Below, piece after piece: positions 12,501 to 23,198 of a stretch of 64,000 nt of DNA (the stretch's first letter is position 1; each line of letters opens with the position of its first letter). The stretch is from Botryosphaeria dothidea (Eukaryota; Ascomycota; Dothideomycetes; Botryosphaeriales; Botryosphaeriaceae). The notes under the pieces are model-generated. The model was not told where the DNA came from, did not search any database, and saw only the letters and a list, made by a program, of their open reading frames with translations. The DNA lies in NCBI GenBank assembly GCA_011503125.2, contig WWBZ02000040.1:496001-560000 (forward strand). Direction: 5' to 3'. A program made the translations under genes and the position numbers.

Positions 12501-14825
12501 GGGGCTTGCAGTCCGATTCCTGCACTCGTGCGATTCCCGCAACTCCTTGCAAGGCGACCGAATCAAGGAAAACCACCGGGTAGTTGTATCGTCTTTATCA
12601 ACACCATGGCCAAGTTGTCTCACAAAACAGGCTTCTGGCGCCCCTTGCCCATACTAGAAACAACAGCTTTGCTTTCTGGACATTCCCGTATCTAAATTTC
12701 CTGAACTGGAGCATCACGTCCGACGAAAACCCAGCCAGATAAGCCCCTTGCATGATCAAGTCCTATCATCCACCATTGTCGCAACACCAAACCAGAAGCA
12801 TCTTCAGGCAAGCGTTCCCATTTGCCAGGCTTGAGGTACCGCAATACCGCTCTCCTCACACTACTTCGCCCTAGCATCCCGCTTGTCCCCAAACCGGCAG
12901 CCCAGCCGAACCAGCAGCCTCATCTCGACCTAAGAGTACGAGCAAACCGGTTCGGAACCGCTCGCCTTCTCAAACAAACTAGACCGCCATTCTATGCCAA
13001 ATCCGGCAACGAAAACACTGCGCCTTTCCACCCGGAGAACAAAAAGGAACTAACAGCTAGAATGGTTCCCGAAGACCACGTGGGAGACAGCCACGTTTTC
13101 TCCTCTTTCCTCGCCACCAACCCGTCAGCAAACGGCGTCGCGCCCTAATGTAGTACCCACCGCTAGCATATACGCCGATGCATGAGCAGCAAAACGTGGT
13201 CGCACCTGCACGAGCCGCGTGCAGGAGAGAAACCCCAGGGCTGAGCACCCAACCTGCCTCTAGAAGAGTTAGTCGTTCTGCGCTAGCGAAACTCTCTTTT
13301 GGATGGATGGTTTGATCACAGCGAGCCTAAGGCTTGCCCACACACCATCTTTTTCATTCGATGGCGCCTCAAGTGCTGCCAGGAGTCAGGTAGTTCGTAA
13401 CCTTCGTTGAGCTTGATCGCGATCGTGAATCCTATTCCACAGTGGCCTGTGTCTGTGAATCGCGGAGCTTGTCACTCTCTCATTCGAGTCTTCCCCGCTG
13501 TGGCGTCTGTATGGTCTATTAGCTTCTAGAGGTGCGCTCTCGCCACGCGGAATGCCATTCGGAGGTACTCACATGCATACACTTACCACTGGCAATACGC
13601 TTCATCACATCATTGTTCACCAGCTCTACACACGGCGAGAATCTTTCATTCCGGTGCAGTCATCGCCCTCTGTGATGTGGCCAATGCGGATAGCTAACCC
13701 TTAAGGGGGTAACAACAGCATGCACAGCTATACACAAGGAAAGCATACCATCTCCGGAATGAAATGACCAAACATGCTCGCCGCAAGAGACAACTGCCGA
13801 GGGAGGGTTGTATTATGCCCGACTATCCTTAGAAAGGCCTACAGGCGTAAGGGCCGCCAGCCGTCCTTCCCTTTCTCGCATCGACGATGTCGATTCAGAA
13901 ACTCAGATCTCAAACAACACACTGAGAATGACGTCTCTGGGAGGGAACGGAGGCGATGAGCACATCGCAAACGTGTCCGCCTGCATGTACCACAAGAGCA
14001 ACATCACCTTCCCAACACGCTGCGTGGCATCGGACTTCCACACTTCATCTACAGGCATTGTAATGATGGTCTCATGCCCGTCTGATGGCCTCAACCATAT
14101 GCTCGTAAGGTGAGAGATCCTGCACTGTTACAATACTTCTGACACTTGCTACGTAGAGTGCCTTTAAGACACGGGTCTCCAACAAACGAACTCGAGGCCC
14201 CCAAATCACAAGACAACAGTGCGCACAAACACAGATCTGCGAGTATGATTTTCTACTTTATACTAGGCCCCATTCCTTTCCGCTCCCCGCCAAATACCAG
14301 CCAACCTCCCCATCCATCAGCCAAAGAACGAGCCACCGAATCCCGGGAAAGGGGGGGAAAAGCCATGTCGGTAATACGAGATCCAATAGCTGGAATTACA
14401 ACAACAAAAAGGATCTCTCCAAGCTTCGGGCGTGCCGAAGCCTTGCAAGTGACGAAACAGCTGGTCAATCAAACCCTTCCCAATCCCAAGGCAAACAAAC
14501 AAGGGCCAACCCAAAATCAATGGCCTCGAGAAACCCACGTCTATGCATAAAACGCCATGAAGGAGACAAATGTGGGTTTGCTGTGCTCGAAAGGGAAGAA
14601 AATCCAAAAACGGAAACGGGGCTTGGGCACGAAAATGGTCTTTGTGAGTGTATGTGGTATCCGATGCATCATCCCTCCGCTGAAAGCGTTCATCCCAAGG
14701 CATACTCCAAGTTCAATTGAAACATCCAATGCAAGAAAATAGAGCGAAGAAGGGGAGAAAGAGACTGGTGGAGTGAAGAGTATCCGCGCCATGAAACGGC
14801 AAGACTATCGAGAGAAAGAACTCGT
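9538..14825. other. Long interval without a recognisable gene, 5.3 kb
   Basis: The 3' flank of the membrane protein gene and the 3' flank of the minus-strand BCAS3-like gene meet here. ORFs of up to 230 codons (11434-12151 minus, 12015-12695 plus) overlap each other on both strands, start within one another, and show no domain, signal peptide or convincing intron structure. The only clear repeat is a CTAT microsatellite at 11414-11441. Non-coding transcripts or very long UTRs are possible but cannot be shown from sequence. Confidence 0.5.
11414..11441. repeat. Tetranucleotide microsatellite (CTAT)7
   Basis: Seven perfect tandem copies of CTAT, 28 bp, lie inside the gene-free block. It is a simple-sequence repeat and probably length-polymorphic between strains. 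Confidence 0.95.
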
Positions 14826-17800
14826 CTACACCCTATCACCGGCGAAATCCCAGACTTCGCAATCATCCTCGAAGAATCCCTCCTCGGCCTCGGCGCCATC
14901 CTCCATCTCCTTGCGCTTGATGCGACGGCGCCTGGTGGTGACGACGACTTGCTCCACTTCTTCGTCGCCTTCTCGCAGAGCGAAGTCACTCACCATTCCT
15001 GCCGCCCCTCCAGGCCCGGGTCCGTTGCCATTTACATCAAGACCAAGCAGCTCATCGGAGATGGGATCGTCATCGTACGCGTGTGAGGAAGGAAGTGTAA
15101 CCTTGACAGAAGGAAGATCGATGCCGAAGGCCCAGGCACCGTTGTCGTCAACATGATGCATTGTCTCAATAGAGAGGATATCCTGCTCCTCAGTTTCTTG
15201 ATCATCTTGACCATTCTGTGGAGCGTCGTTGATGAAAATGTCAATACGGCGGTCTGTGTGGAAAGGCTGGTATGGCGTATTTGTCTCAATCTCAGCAGTT
15301 GCTAGTGGATGGGACATCATGCCCTTGACTTTGCCATGGCCGACAGCAGGCGCCTTTGGAGTCCAGTATGAGTCTCCGGATCTTCCCATTCCTGGAAGCG
15401 GAGCAGGCTCCTCCCCAGGCTTCGATGTAAGATATGCAAGAGTAGCAGGTGCAATCGGACTATCCCGGATGGGATTGAGACTGTACTCAACTAGCTTCTG
15501 CTTGGTGATACGGGTCTGAGGCCTTCCGTTCTTGCTGCGGACTTCCTTGAAATTGACCTTATGAATAGTCAAGACACCTCCTGAAACAAGAGCAATACGA
15601 GGATCGCGATGCTTTGGATTGACGAGCCAGGATACGGAGGATGGATTGGCACCGTTGATCAGCACAGGCAAATGAAGTTTGTTGTCACCAGCGTGCTTCA
15701 AATTGCTGGCAGCACCACCAATGGACTTTCCAAGGCCAGCAGCGACAGCCTTGCCACCCTTGGCCCCCACGGCAGGAGTCATGCTGAGATTGCTCAGACT
15801 AAAGCCTGATCCAACACTTCCCCCGCGGTTGCGGACAGAGCTGAAGAACGGCTTGGCTTTTCCGGTGATATTCTGAGCGGCGGAACCAATGATGCCGCTG
15901 CCCTTCGCCGGTGCCTCTTCGGGAGTCTCCTTCTTTGTCTGCTCATTTGGTTTACGAACGCGTCTCGGCGGTGGCCACTGGAATGCAGATGCAGGCATAG
16001 GATACATGTGAACTGTCCCTTTATCCGTGAGGATTGCCAATCTGCGCGCGCTGGGCGCGGACCATGCCACATCGACAATATTCGCAACTGTCATCCTGGT
16101 GAACTTTGCTACCTGTCGAACATGGGATTGCGAGGACCTATTTCCGCGTGTGCCCCGAGAACTGGTATGGTGCATGCAATTCAGATCCCACACGAACTGG
16201 TTGTCTCCCTTCTTGCTGAAAGTCATCAACATGAGTCCACTTGGCGAGAATGAAAGGAAGCTGCAGCCCAAGGGTGCCTGGAACGTGGTGAGCGGCTGCG
16301 GGGTACTGCGGCTCCTCGATGAATCAACCTCAGCCATTCTCTGCATGTCGAAAATTGACACCAGAGGGGACTCATTGCTAGACTGAGGAGAACTCTGGTT
16401 GTGGCCATGAGTTGGGGGAAAGTAAGCTTGGCCTTGGTTGTCCATCGGCATGTTGCCGTTCGGAGGCTGCTCGCTTGCAGGCTTATTGCTCCAGTAGTTC
16501 TTCCAGGCCTGCATACCTGTGCTGGCAGCCCATTGCATGCCCTTCATGGCCTGTTGAGCGACTTCCCGTGAGGCGTTCTTGAAGAAGCTGTCTTCAGGAG
16601 CATCAACCTGACAATTCACAGAAGGTGGCGGCGGCGGCGCATGCGTGCTCATGCCAGGAGGCTTGGGGTATGAGGGTGACAGCAAAGCTGCACCATTGAG
16701 AGAATATAGAGTACACGATCCTGGCGGTACCACTGCGATCCAGCGCTCGCTGAGAGAGAAAAGCGGGTTGCAAAATGAAACAGGGCTCTCGGCATCGAGA
16801 TTATTCAATTCTGTCGAGCTTGAGGAGCTTGGAGTCGGGGTGTGTTCGCGAGGCTGGACCGTGGTCCAAACCTTGCCGATGCATCTGAAGGTTTCGGGGT
16901 GGGCTTCATCTTTCTTTGGAGCGAAGATGAAGACTTCTCCGCTGCATCCGGAAGCTAGGACGACAAACTTGCCTTTGGCATCGATCCGCAGATCACCAAC
17001 TGGAGCCGGTGCCTGGAACATAGGGCTGTCCAATGGAGTTGTGACAGGTACAGGTGGGGCCTTGTACAATGTTGCCACGTGCGTACCTTTCTTCAGAGAC
17101 CATATTTCAACGGTTGTCTGATAGTTGGTCACGTCGGCGAGGTTCGTATCGCCCAAAGCTGAAGCCGGACGAGTAGGCGGGCTTGATGAACCTTCGTTTT
17201 CATCGGTACAAGCGCCAGAAGAGGAGCCGCTTGAGTGACGAGTATCTTTCACCCCATCCAAAAGCGGCCCGTGGATGACCAGAGCAACTAGTGGGCGGTC
17301 GTCTGCGCAAGGGTCTGCCCCACCCGACCATTGGACTATCTTTGCACCAATAACGGCTCCTCGCAAGCCTTCGACCCTACCCAGCACGTTCATATGCTGA
17401 GCTCTGACGTCGAGGACATCAAGGCCTCCCTCATATCCCACCAGAAGCACATTCTGCCCTAGTCGTGACGATGGTTTGTCTCCGGCAGTGTCAAGCGTGT
17501 CAAGCCCGCAGAAGTAACCATTCGCTCCTGGCGTCAACTCGCCTTGCGGAGGGTCCAGACCAAAGTCGACGTCTGGCAGGCCGTAGAAGTGGGATTGAGG
17601 CTGGTGTGGTAGTGGCGGCTGTTGCGAGTACTGCGAGAACATGGAAGAACGACGATCCCGTGGCGGTGATTGGTGTGGAGAGGCCTGCAGTCTGCCGCCA
17701 AAGCTTGGATAATGGTTTGGATGGCTCATCGGCCTCCCACCCATGGTCGGCGGCGAGTTGGAGACGCCGAAGTTCTGGCCGGGAGAACCACTCACGCTCC

Positions 17801-17975
17801 TACCATTGGGCGGGGCTTGTCCCGTGAAGAAAGGCAACGACTTCGTCCACTCGCTTGTATAGTGTGCAGCGGTGCTCGTGGTGGTGCCGAAGGCGGAGAT
17901 GAGGGGAGAAGTAGCGGGATTCGGGGAGGCTTGATAGCGCGTCGCAGACTGCGGTGACTTTGCTCTGTCGGACAT
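14826..17975 (-). CDS. BCAS3-like WD40/beta-propeller protein
   Basis: A single uninterrupted reading frame of 1049 aa. Residues 1-165 are low-complexity (Ser/Pro/Gly/Gln). From about residue 172 a propeller begins with QNVLLVGYEGGLDVLDV, then VTNYQTTVEIWSLKKGTHVATL and GDLRIDAKGKFVVLASGCSGEVFIF. A second set of blades, with CSFLSFSPSGLMLMTFSKKG near residue 575 and AWSAPSARRLAILTDKGTVHMY near 640, leads into the region matching the BCAS3 domain. The C-terminal 200 residues are acidic and basic low complexity. BCAS3 relatives are PROPPIN-related propeller proteins; in animals BCAS3 acts with PHAF1 at autophagic membranes. A role in autophagy or membrane traffic here is inference. Upstream, 17976-19955 carries no clear gene. 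Confidence 0.8.
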   Translation of the reverse strand: MSDRAKSPQSATRYQASPNPATSPLISAFGTTTSTAAHYTSEWTKSLPFFTGQAPPNGRSVSGSPGQNFGVSNSPPTMGGRPMSHPNHYPSFGGRLQASPHQSPPRDRRSSMFSQYSQQPPLPHQPQSHFYGLPDVDFGLDPPQGELTPGANGYFCGLDTLDTAGDKPSSRLGQNVLLVGYEGGLDVLDVRAQHMNVLGRVEGLRGAVIGAKIVQWSGGADPCADDRPLVALVIHGPLLDGVKDTRHSSGSSSGACTDENEGSSSPPTRPASALGDTNLADVTNYQTTVEIWSLKKGTHVATLYKAPPVPVTTPLDSPMFQAPAPVGDLRIDAKGKFVVLASGCSGEVFIFAPKKDEAHPETFRCIGKVWTTVQPREHTPTPSSSSSTELNNLDAESPVSFCNPLFSLSERWIAVVPPGSCTLYSLNGAALLSPSYPKPPGMSTHAPPPPPSVNCQVDAPEDSFFKNASREVAQQAMKGMQWAASTGMQAWKNYWSNKPASEQPPNGNMPMDNQGQAYFPPTHGHNQSSPQSSNESPLVSIFDMQRMAEVDSSRSRSTPQPLTTFQAPLGCSFLSFSPSGLMLMTFSKKGDNQFVWDLNCMHHTSSRGTRGNRSSQSHVRQVAKFTRMTVANIVDVAWSAPSARRLAILTDKGTVHMYPMPASAFQWPPPRRVRKPNEQTKKETPEEAPAKGSGIIGSAAQNITGKAKPFFSSVRNRGGSVGSGFSLSNLSMTPAVGAKGGKAVAAGLGKSIGGAASNLKHAGDNKLHLPVLINGANPSSVSWLVNPKHRDPRIALVSGGVLTIHKVNFKEVRSKNGRPQTRITKQKLVEYSLNPIRDSPIAPATLAYLTSKPGEEPAPLPGMGRSGDSYWTPKAPAVGHGKVKGMMSHPLATAEIETNTPYQPFHTDRRIDIFINDAPQNGQDDQETEEQDILSIETMHHVDDNGAWAFGIDLPSVKVTLPSSHAYDDDPISDELLGLDVNGNGPGPGGAAGMVSDFALREGDEEVEQVVVTTRRRRIKRKEMEDGAEAEEGFFEDDCEVWDFAGDRV

Positions 17976-19955
17976 GACGTTAACACAAAGACTAGACTGT
18001 GGAGGAGGCTATCGCTGCGCTGCAGGCGGGCGGGTCGTGGGCGGTGAAGTGCCAGCGTTGTCGACCACGTTCGCGAAGGCTCTCGTGGGTCCACGGCACT
18101 ATTTGCCGGCACGAACCATGGCTCAGGCTTACATGCAGACAGGAGGGTAGCCCTTCACCGTCCGCTGTCAAGCCGCAGGCCCCAGAAACGCCTGCTGCAA
18201 CGGCTCCAGCGTGCCTCATGCCTCGCTCTACCAGGGTGACTCACATCTCTCGGGGGAAGATACGCGTAACGCGCTCCCCATAGCGATCTCGTCTTCCAAA
18301 TTCATATCGCGATATGTTCCGCCCACGCGTTTGCACGTTGTCCACGCCTCGCGACCGGTTGCGGTGGTGCTGCTGATACAGGTATCCGATGCCGGGCTGG
18401 GGGTTCGTGAGGGCAGCCGGGTTATCAGGCGATGAGGGCATGAAATAAGCTGCGGAGGGCGCGGAGGGGAGAGCTGGAGCGCTGGGCCGGCGGGCTGTCT
18501 GGTTGTGGATAGCGAGCGGTGGTGTCCGACTGCTCGCTGTGTGCTGGTATACAGGAGCTTGGACGCGGCAGTTGCGTGGCGGGGAGACGTCACTGGCGGT
18601 GCCTGAGACAATGGACGACTGCGGCGTGTGGCTCGGCCGTGACCAGGTCTTGTGCTCGCTCCTGCGCGTGCCGGACCTGCTCTGAGCAGCTGTCTCTCGT
18701 CGCGTCTCAGCGGGACGCCGGTTGCGATACGCGCCGAGCGTGGAGTCACGGCGACGCGGGTATGCGGGCGGAATGCTGGGGGGGCCGGTGAATTCCGAGA
18801 GCGATTCGGCCGGCTACACAAAGACAGACGGGTTCATGAAGCACGCAGACGGCCTGCGAAGCTTCAGACGGAGTGGTTTATGGGCGGAGAGCGTTGGGAG
18901 TGGGGTAGGCAAGTTGTTGAGGCAGTACCTCTGGAGTGTAGCTGCGCTGATACGGGGAGTATCTGCGAGCTGCATGCCGGCAGCGGGAGGGGGGCATCAG
19001 CACCGCGCGGGGCCTGGTCCCACCTTCGGCGTCGCACGTGAACCGGAGCTTTATCTTCGTCATTTCGCGGCCCTGCTTGTCCTCTCGCAGCGCTCGCCCA
19101 AGTCACGCCCTGTTTCTTCCTTCGACAGCCGGCGCCAGCTCCTGTCACGAGGCCTGCCAGCCACTGACCGCCGCCCCGCGCCACAGCCATCGCTCACTGA
19201 CAGCGAAGGATGACCCCTGGGCATGCCTCGCCTCACGCCTGCTGACAGCCACGCCTGTAAGGAGTCGCTGATCGAGTCGCAACCGAGTCCGCCAGACGAA
19301 CACTCCACGCTCTTCTGACTCTCCCTGCCGTAAACGTAAACATGTCCTGAACAAAGGATGCCGATCGTCCGCGAATATTGGCTCTGTGCACTTCCCACCA
19401 ATCATGCGCGCCTTTTCAAGTGCTCACTTCTCCTTTCGTCGCTATGTCCATTACAGTACATAGTCAGCTAATGTATGCTCTACCGTCTCGAGACTGTCGG
19501 ACGAAGCTCCTTACGGCGTCGAAACATGCCGACGGCATGTCGGTTACCGTATCATTGTACTGTACATGCAAACTTCAGGAGCCGGCCGGTGTCAACGACA
19601 CCGCAGAAGTCAGCTTCCCCTCTCCTCTCCGCTCAGCTCATGTCGTCATCCGCTCTTCCGTCCACCTCCAAGCTGGCAATCTCCCGTATCCGGGGTAAAA
19701 CGATCAGATCACCGCGTGCCCGGTGCTTCTTTGGAAACACCGATAGCCCACGTCTCAAGAGGCCTTCTTAATCTCATCCAATCTTCGCATTGCACGTCAA
19801 AGCCGTATATAGCCGGTCTCTATTTGAAGACTGCTCATTGTAGGATTACGTTCTTCTCGATTTCCAGATGCCTCTCTAGCGTGCCTGTTTGCAATGGTCC
19901 CTACCAACCAGAAGACGTAAATTCCACCAGTCCTTTCTTTGATTCGAGAAGGTCT
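17976..19955. other. Upstream region of BCAS3-like gene and 3' flank of the next gene
   Basis: GC-rich from about 18000 to 19300, with many short overlapping ORFs on both strands. None shows a domain or credible splice pattern. It most likely holds the promoter and leader of the gene starting at 17975, followed by an AT-richer 3' flank of the gene ending at 19956. Confidence 0.5.
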
Positions 19956-21052
19956 CTAAGGACAAATAGGATGCTCGATCTCACTATGAGGTTGTCCAGC
20001 CCCAACCAGATTGTACCCCACGATCCTGGGATTCTCGCGCAGTACCGGGATGACTGCAATGCGGCAGGATTCCTCGTCACAGCCGAAAATAACTTGCACA
20101 CCCCTACCTTCATGAGTCACGCTTGTTCGGGCCTTTGAAAGGAGGGGAGATGGCCCACATTCGCTAAGACCGTGCGCTCGAATCTCTTCGTTGCTGAGGT
20201 CATGCCAGTCCCTCTGCACGACGTAGCGGTAATCAACGCTGAGGCGCTCGGTGAAGAGCTCCAAGGCATATCTCTTGGCATCTGAGGCGCTGACGAAGAT
20301 CTTCGGGCAGTTCGCAATGATCGCGTACGGGTAGTCAGACTGGCTATTATACTGGTTGTGCTGCATGGAGAAGATGAACTCGGACCCTCCATGTTCGACT
20401 CTTGGCTGCACCTCAACAGTGACAGCATAGACCAGGTGAGAAGGCCAAGTTCCTGGACCAGGTTGAGTTATTGAAGTAGGCTGAATACCGTGGGAGGAGC
20501 TCTGGAGCAGCGGGAAGCTCTGTTGGGACAACTGGGTTGGCGACTGATGCTGGCGCACGTCCGGGGATTGGTGGTGCTGGGCTGCCTGGGTCACTTGCAG
20601 CGGCTCGTCTTGTTGCACCTCCGTGTTTCCCGCAGTCTGGACGCCGGGGTTTTTAGAACAGAGGATATTCGTGATAGCGCTGAGGGGACATGTGGACAGC
20701 GGTGGAGTAGTGACGCAAGTGTACTTCTCTTCTGTCCCCCACCCCATGCAAATACATAAGCTTTTTGAAAACAAGCTATAACTTACCTCCGCGCTCTGAA
20801 TAACGCCAACTACTGCATGTTCCATGAGTTCGGCCCTCCAATCTGGCACGGGCGATTTCTGGGTGACGCTGCCCATGCTAGAATCATCCTCGTTGCTGTT
20901 TCCACTGGCCTGGTTATGTGGTTAGTCTATGTTGCGCGTTATGGGATCGATGAGCTGACCGGTACCTCCACAACAAAATCAGAGGGAGTTCGTTCTAGTG
21001 GACCCTGATGATGACCGCTAGTAGCCGGCGAGTCGATACCCATCTGCTCCAT
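19956..21052 (-). CDS. Hypothetical protein, about 326 aa, unknown family
   Basis: Proposed exons on the minus strand are 21052-20966, 20909-20787 and 20726-19956. The first splice (GAG|gtaccg to ccag|GCC) is clear and gives a bridge reading VVEASGNSNEDDSSMGS. The second donor (GAG|gtaagt) is clear, but its acceptor is not: only weak AG sites near 20726 keep the phase, while the better-looking CTCAG near 20685 does not. The middle is Gln/Pro/Ser-rich (QQDEPLQVTQAAQHHQS). The last 170 residues are globular (YAIIANCPKIFVSASDAKRY, then ALELFTERLSVDYRYV) and end with CRIAVIPVLRENPRIVGYN. I do not recognise the fold. The start could lie upstream at an in-frame ATG near 21247. Confidence 0.6.
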
Positions 21053-21607
21053 GGTGTTGTGGGGCAGATCTACTTCGTGAGTAGTAGGTACAGCCGTAGA
21101 TATGTTGAGTTGAATTTTAGTGCGTGTGTGTTTGAGTGGTTGGAGAGAAAGCGTCTTTTGTGGAGAGTAGAAAACTTGCTCAGAAGATCTAAATTCCGTA
21201 GGCTTGCGAATCCGACTCTGTTCTTCACCGGTAAGAACTGAGATCATCCGTCAGACCATTCGGACGCCAAATTATAAAATGGTCTGCCCGGCACAAGGTA
21301 AACTGTTCAGCTTCTATGCCCGTTTACTCAGTTCGACACAAGATAGGAAGCCCGTTATGAATGAAAGCCAGCCTAGATGCTTCAAGCAATCTCTTAATTG
21401 TGAGACCGTGCTTGCTTCGCCCACGTCAATGGACTCACCGGACTTCACTACGACGAGGTTGCATGTATAGAGGATCTGTCTCATGAAACCAAACCATAAG
21501 ATCATCATTGAGGTATCTATTTGCCATTACTGTAAGCCGTATCGGCAGCCGCCCCTCCAAACCGACGCCGATTTACCCATTGAATTCCGCTGCCTGTAAG
21601 TAGCTCA

Positions 21608-22721
21608 TCAAGCCGCCGTAGGTTGCCCATTGGCATCCTTTGCCGATCCGCCTCCGCAAACACTTCCTACAAACTCCTTGTAACGGAATACATCGCCGCG
21701 GCCCAGGCCGCCTTTGCCATTCTTAGCGAGAGCCCTGCGACCTCTGAACCCTTCTGCAACTCTCTCTATCTCCCTCTCCGTCAGCTTCTGCTGTCCAGGT
21801 TCCGGTGCCGTATTTGTCAGCGCTTCGATCAGTTCCGCCACATCGATCTGTCCATCATCTTGGTCGTCAAAGGCTTCAAACGCGGAGAGAAGTTCTTGCT
21901 CTCTACTCATAGGAGCAAGAAGAGACGCCATCATGTTGAGATATGCGGCAAGGTTGAGAGACTGAGGCTGTCCCGAGAAGTAGGGAGTAATGGATGCTGG
22001 CCCGTTGTCAAGACCAACCTGCGCAAGAGCCTCCTGGACATCCGGCGCACTGATAGTACCCTTGTTATCGCGATCCAGCACGCTGAAAGACTCGCGCATG
22101 TTATGTAGCAGCGCGGGCGGAATATGTGCAAGAGGATCACTACCGCCACGGAAGGGTATAGACGTGGTCGTCGGTGCGGGCTGCGGTCTGCGCGTAAGAG
22201 GTGGCGAGGGTGGCGGTTTGACGGTACTTGTGTCGGTGGTCATGGTGGCTGAGGTGATGTTACGCTGGACGGGAGGGCGGGTAGGCGAGGCTGGCGGATC
22301 GGGGCTCACGGTCGTCTTGCGGGTTGTCAGGAAAGGGCTGCCTAGGCTGGGCCTGTCGGGAGTCTCTGCTGCAGAGCCATATCCCGATTCATCCCCATTG
22401 GTAGCAGGAGCATCACCGTTGCTGCGCAGAGAAGAGGTAGAGCGGCGGAACGGGCTCTCGCGGTCCTTCACGGGCGACAGACGGGAGGGTGTGGTCGGAC
22501 GATTGTCGGATGGCTTGGTCGGAGATGGTGTGGGCGAACCACGGAGTGCTGATGGAGACTGGGTATCGAGTTTGGAGCCGGAGCGACGGAATGGGGAAGC
22601 GCGGTTGGAGTTCGCAAACAACGGCGAGGGCCTATACGGACTGCCGGGGCCCGGTGCGGTCGACTGCAGGCAAATCAGCAAAGGCGCAGAGCGGAGTCAA
22701 GGGCATCGTGAGTCTTACCAT
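21608..22721 (-). CDS. EF-hand calcium-binding protein with disordered N-terminus
   Basis: The first coding exon is only the ATG (22721-22719). A 55-nt intron (gtaaga...ctgcag) follows, then exon 22663-21608, giving 352 aa that begin MSTAPGPGSPYRPSP. Residues 1-180 are Ser/Pro/Thr-rich with repeated SPFRRS motifs, likely phosphorylation sites. Two EF-hand loops follow: DRDNKGTISAPD near residue 195, with Asp instead of the usual Glu at position 12, and DDQDDGQIDVAE near residue 267, a canonical loop. The tail reads DVFRYKEFVGSV. The C-terminal half resembles calmodulin and regulatory light-chain proteins, so a calcium-responsive regulator is likely. It is divergent from the Afi1-like gene, with 477 bp between starts. 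Confidence 0.85.
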
Positions 22722-23198
22722 GATGTTGGTGTGGTAGAACGGAAGCGCAGCGCGGAAGGCTGTGGTGGATGGTTGTCGCAAGTGGCCGGTGCTGGGAGGC
22801 TGGGAGTTGCACAGTGGCAGAGCGATGACGCGCGCGAGTTGTTGATGCATGGATTCGTCGGTGGAGCAACGGAGGCCCTGGCGGCGTAGTGCAGCGCTGG
22901 ACCCGCGCGGGAGCTAGCGAGCGCTCCAAGGCGCGCGCCTCGTCGACCAGGGGCTCTGCAACACCACTGCACGCTTTCTGCGCGCAATCATGCTAGTAAA
23001 ACCCCCATCGTCTCCAGCATTGGTGCCTCAGATGGGCTGACGCTATAAACTCTGCTTCGTCTCCTCGCTGCGCCGCGCTTCCGGTGCAATCGCCGCCCTG
23101 GCCCAGCATCGCTCCCCGCGCGAGTCAATCATCCCCACCGGCTAGGCACTCCATCACCCCTGCTCGCATCAGAGCTCTCCTGGCCCCTTCCCCAAAAG
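22722..23198. promoter_or_regulatory. Divergent promoter region, EF-hand gene and Afi1-like gene
   Basis: A 477-bp interval between two diverging starts, C-rich on the plus strand just before 23199. It must hold both promoters. No specific site is recognised. Confidence 0.5.
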
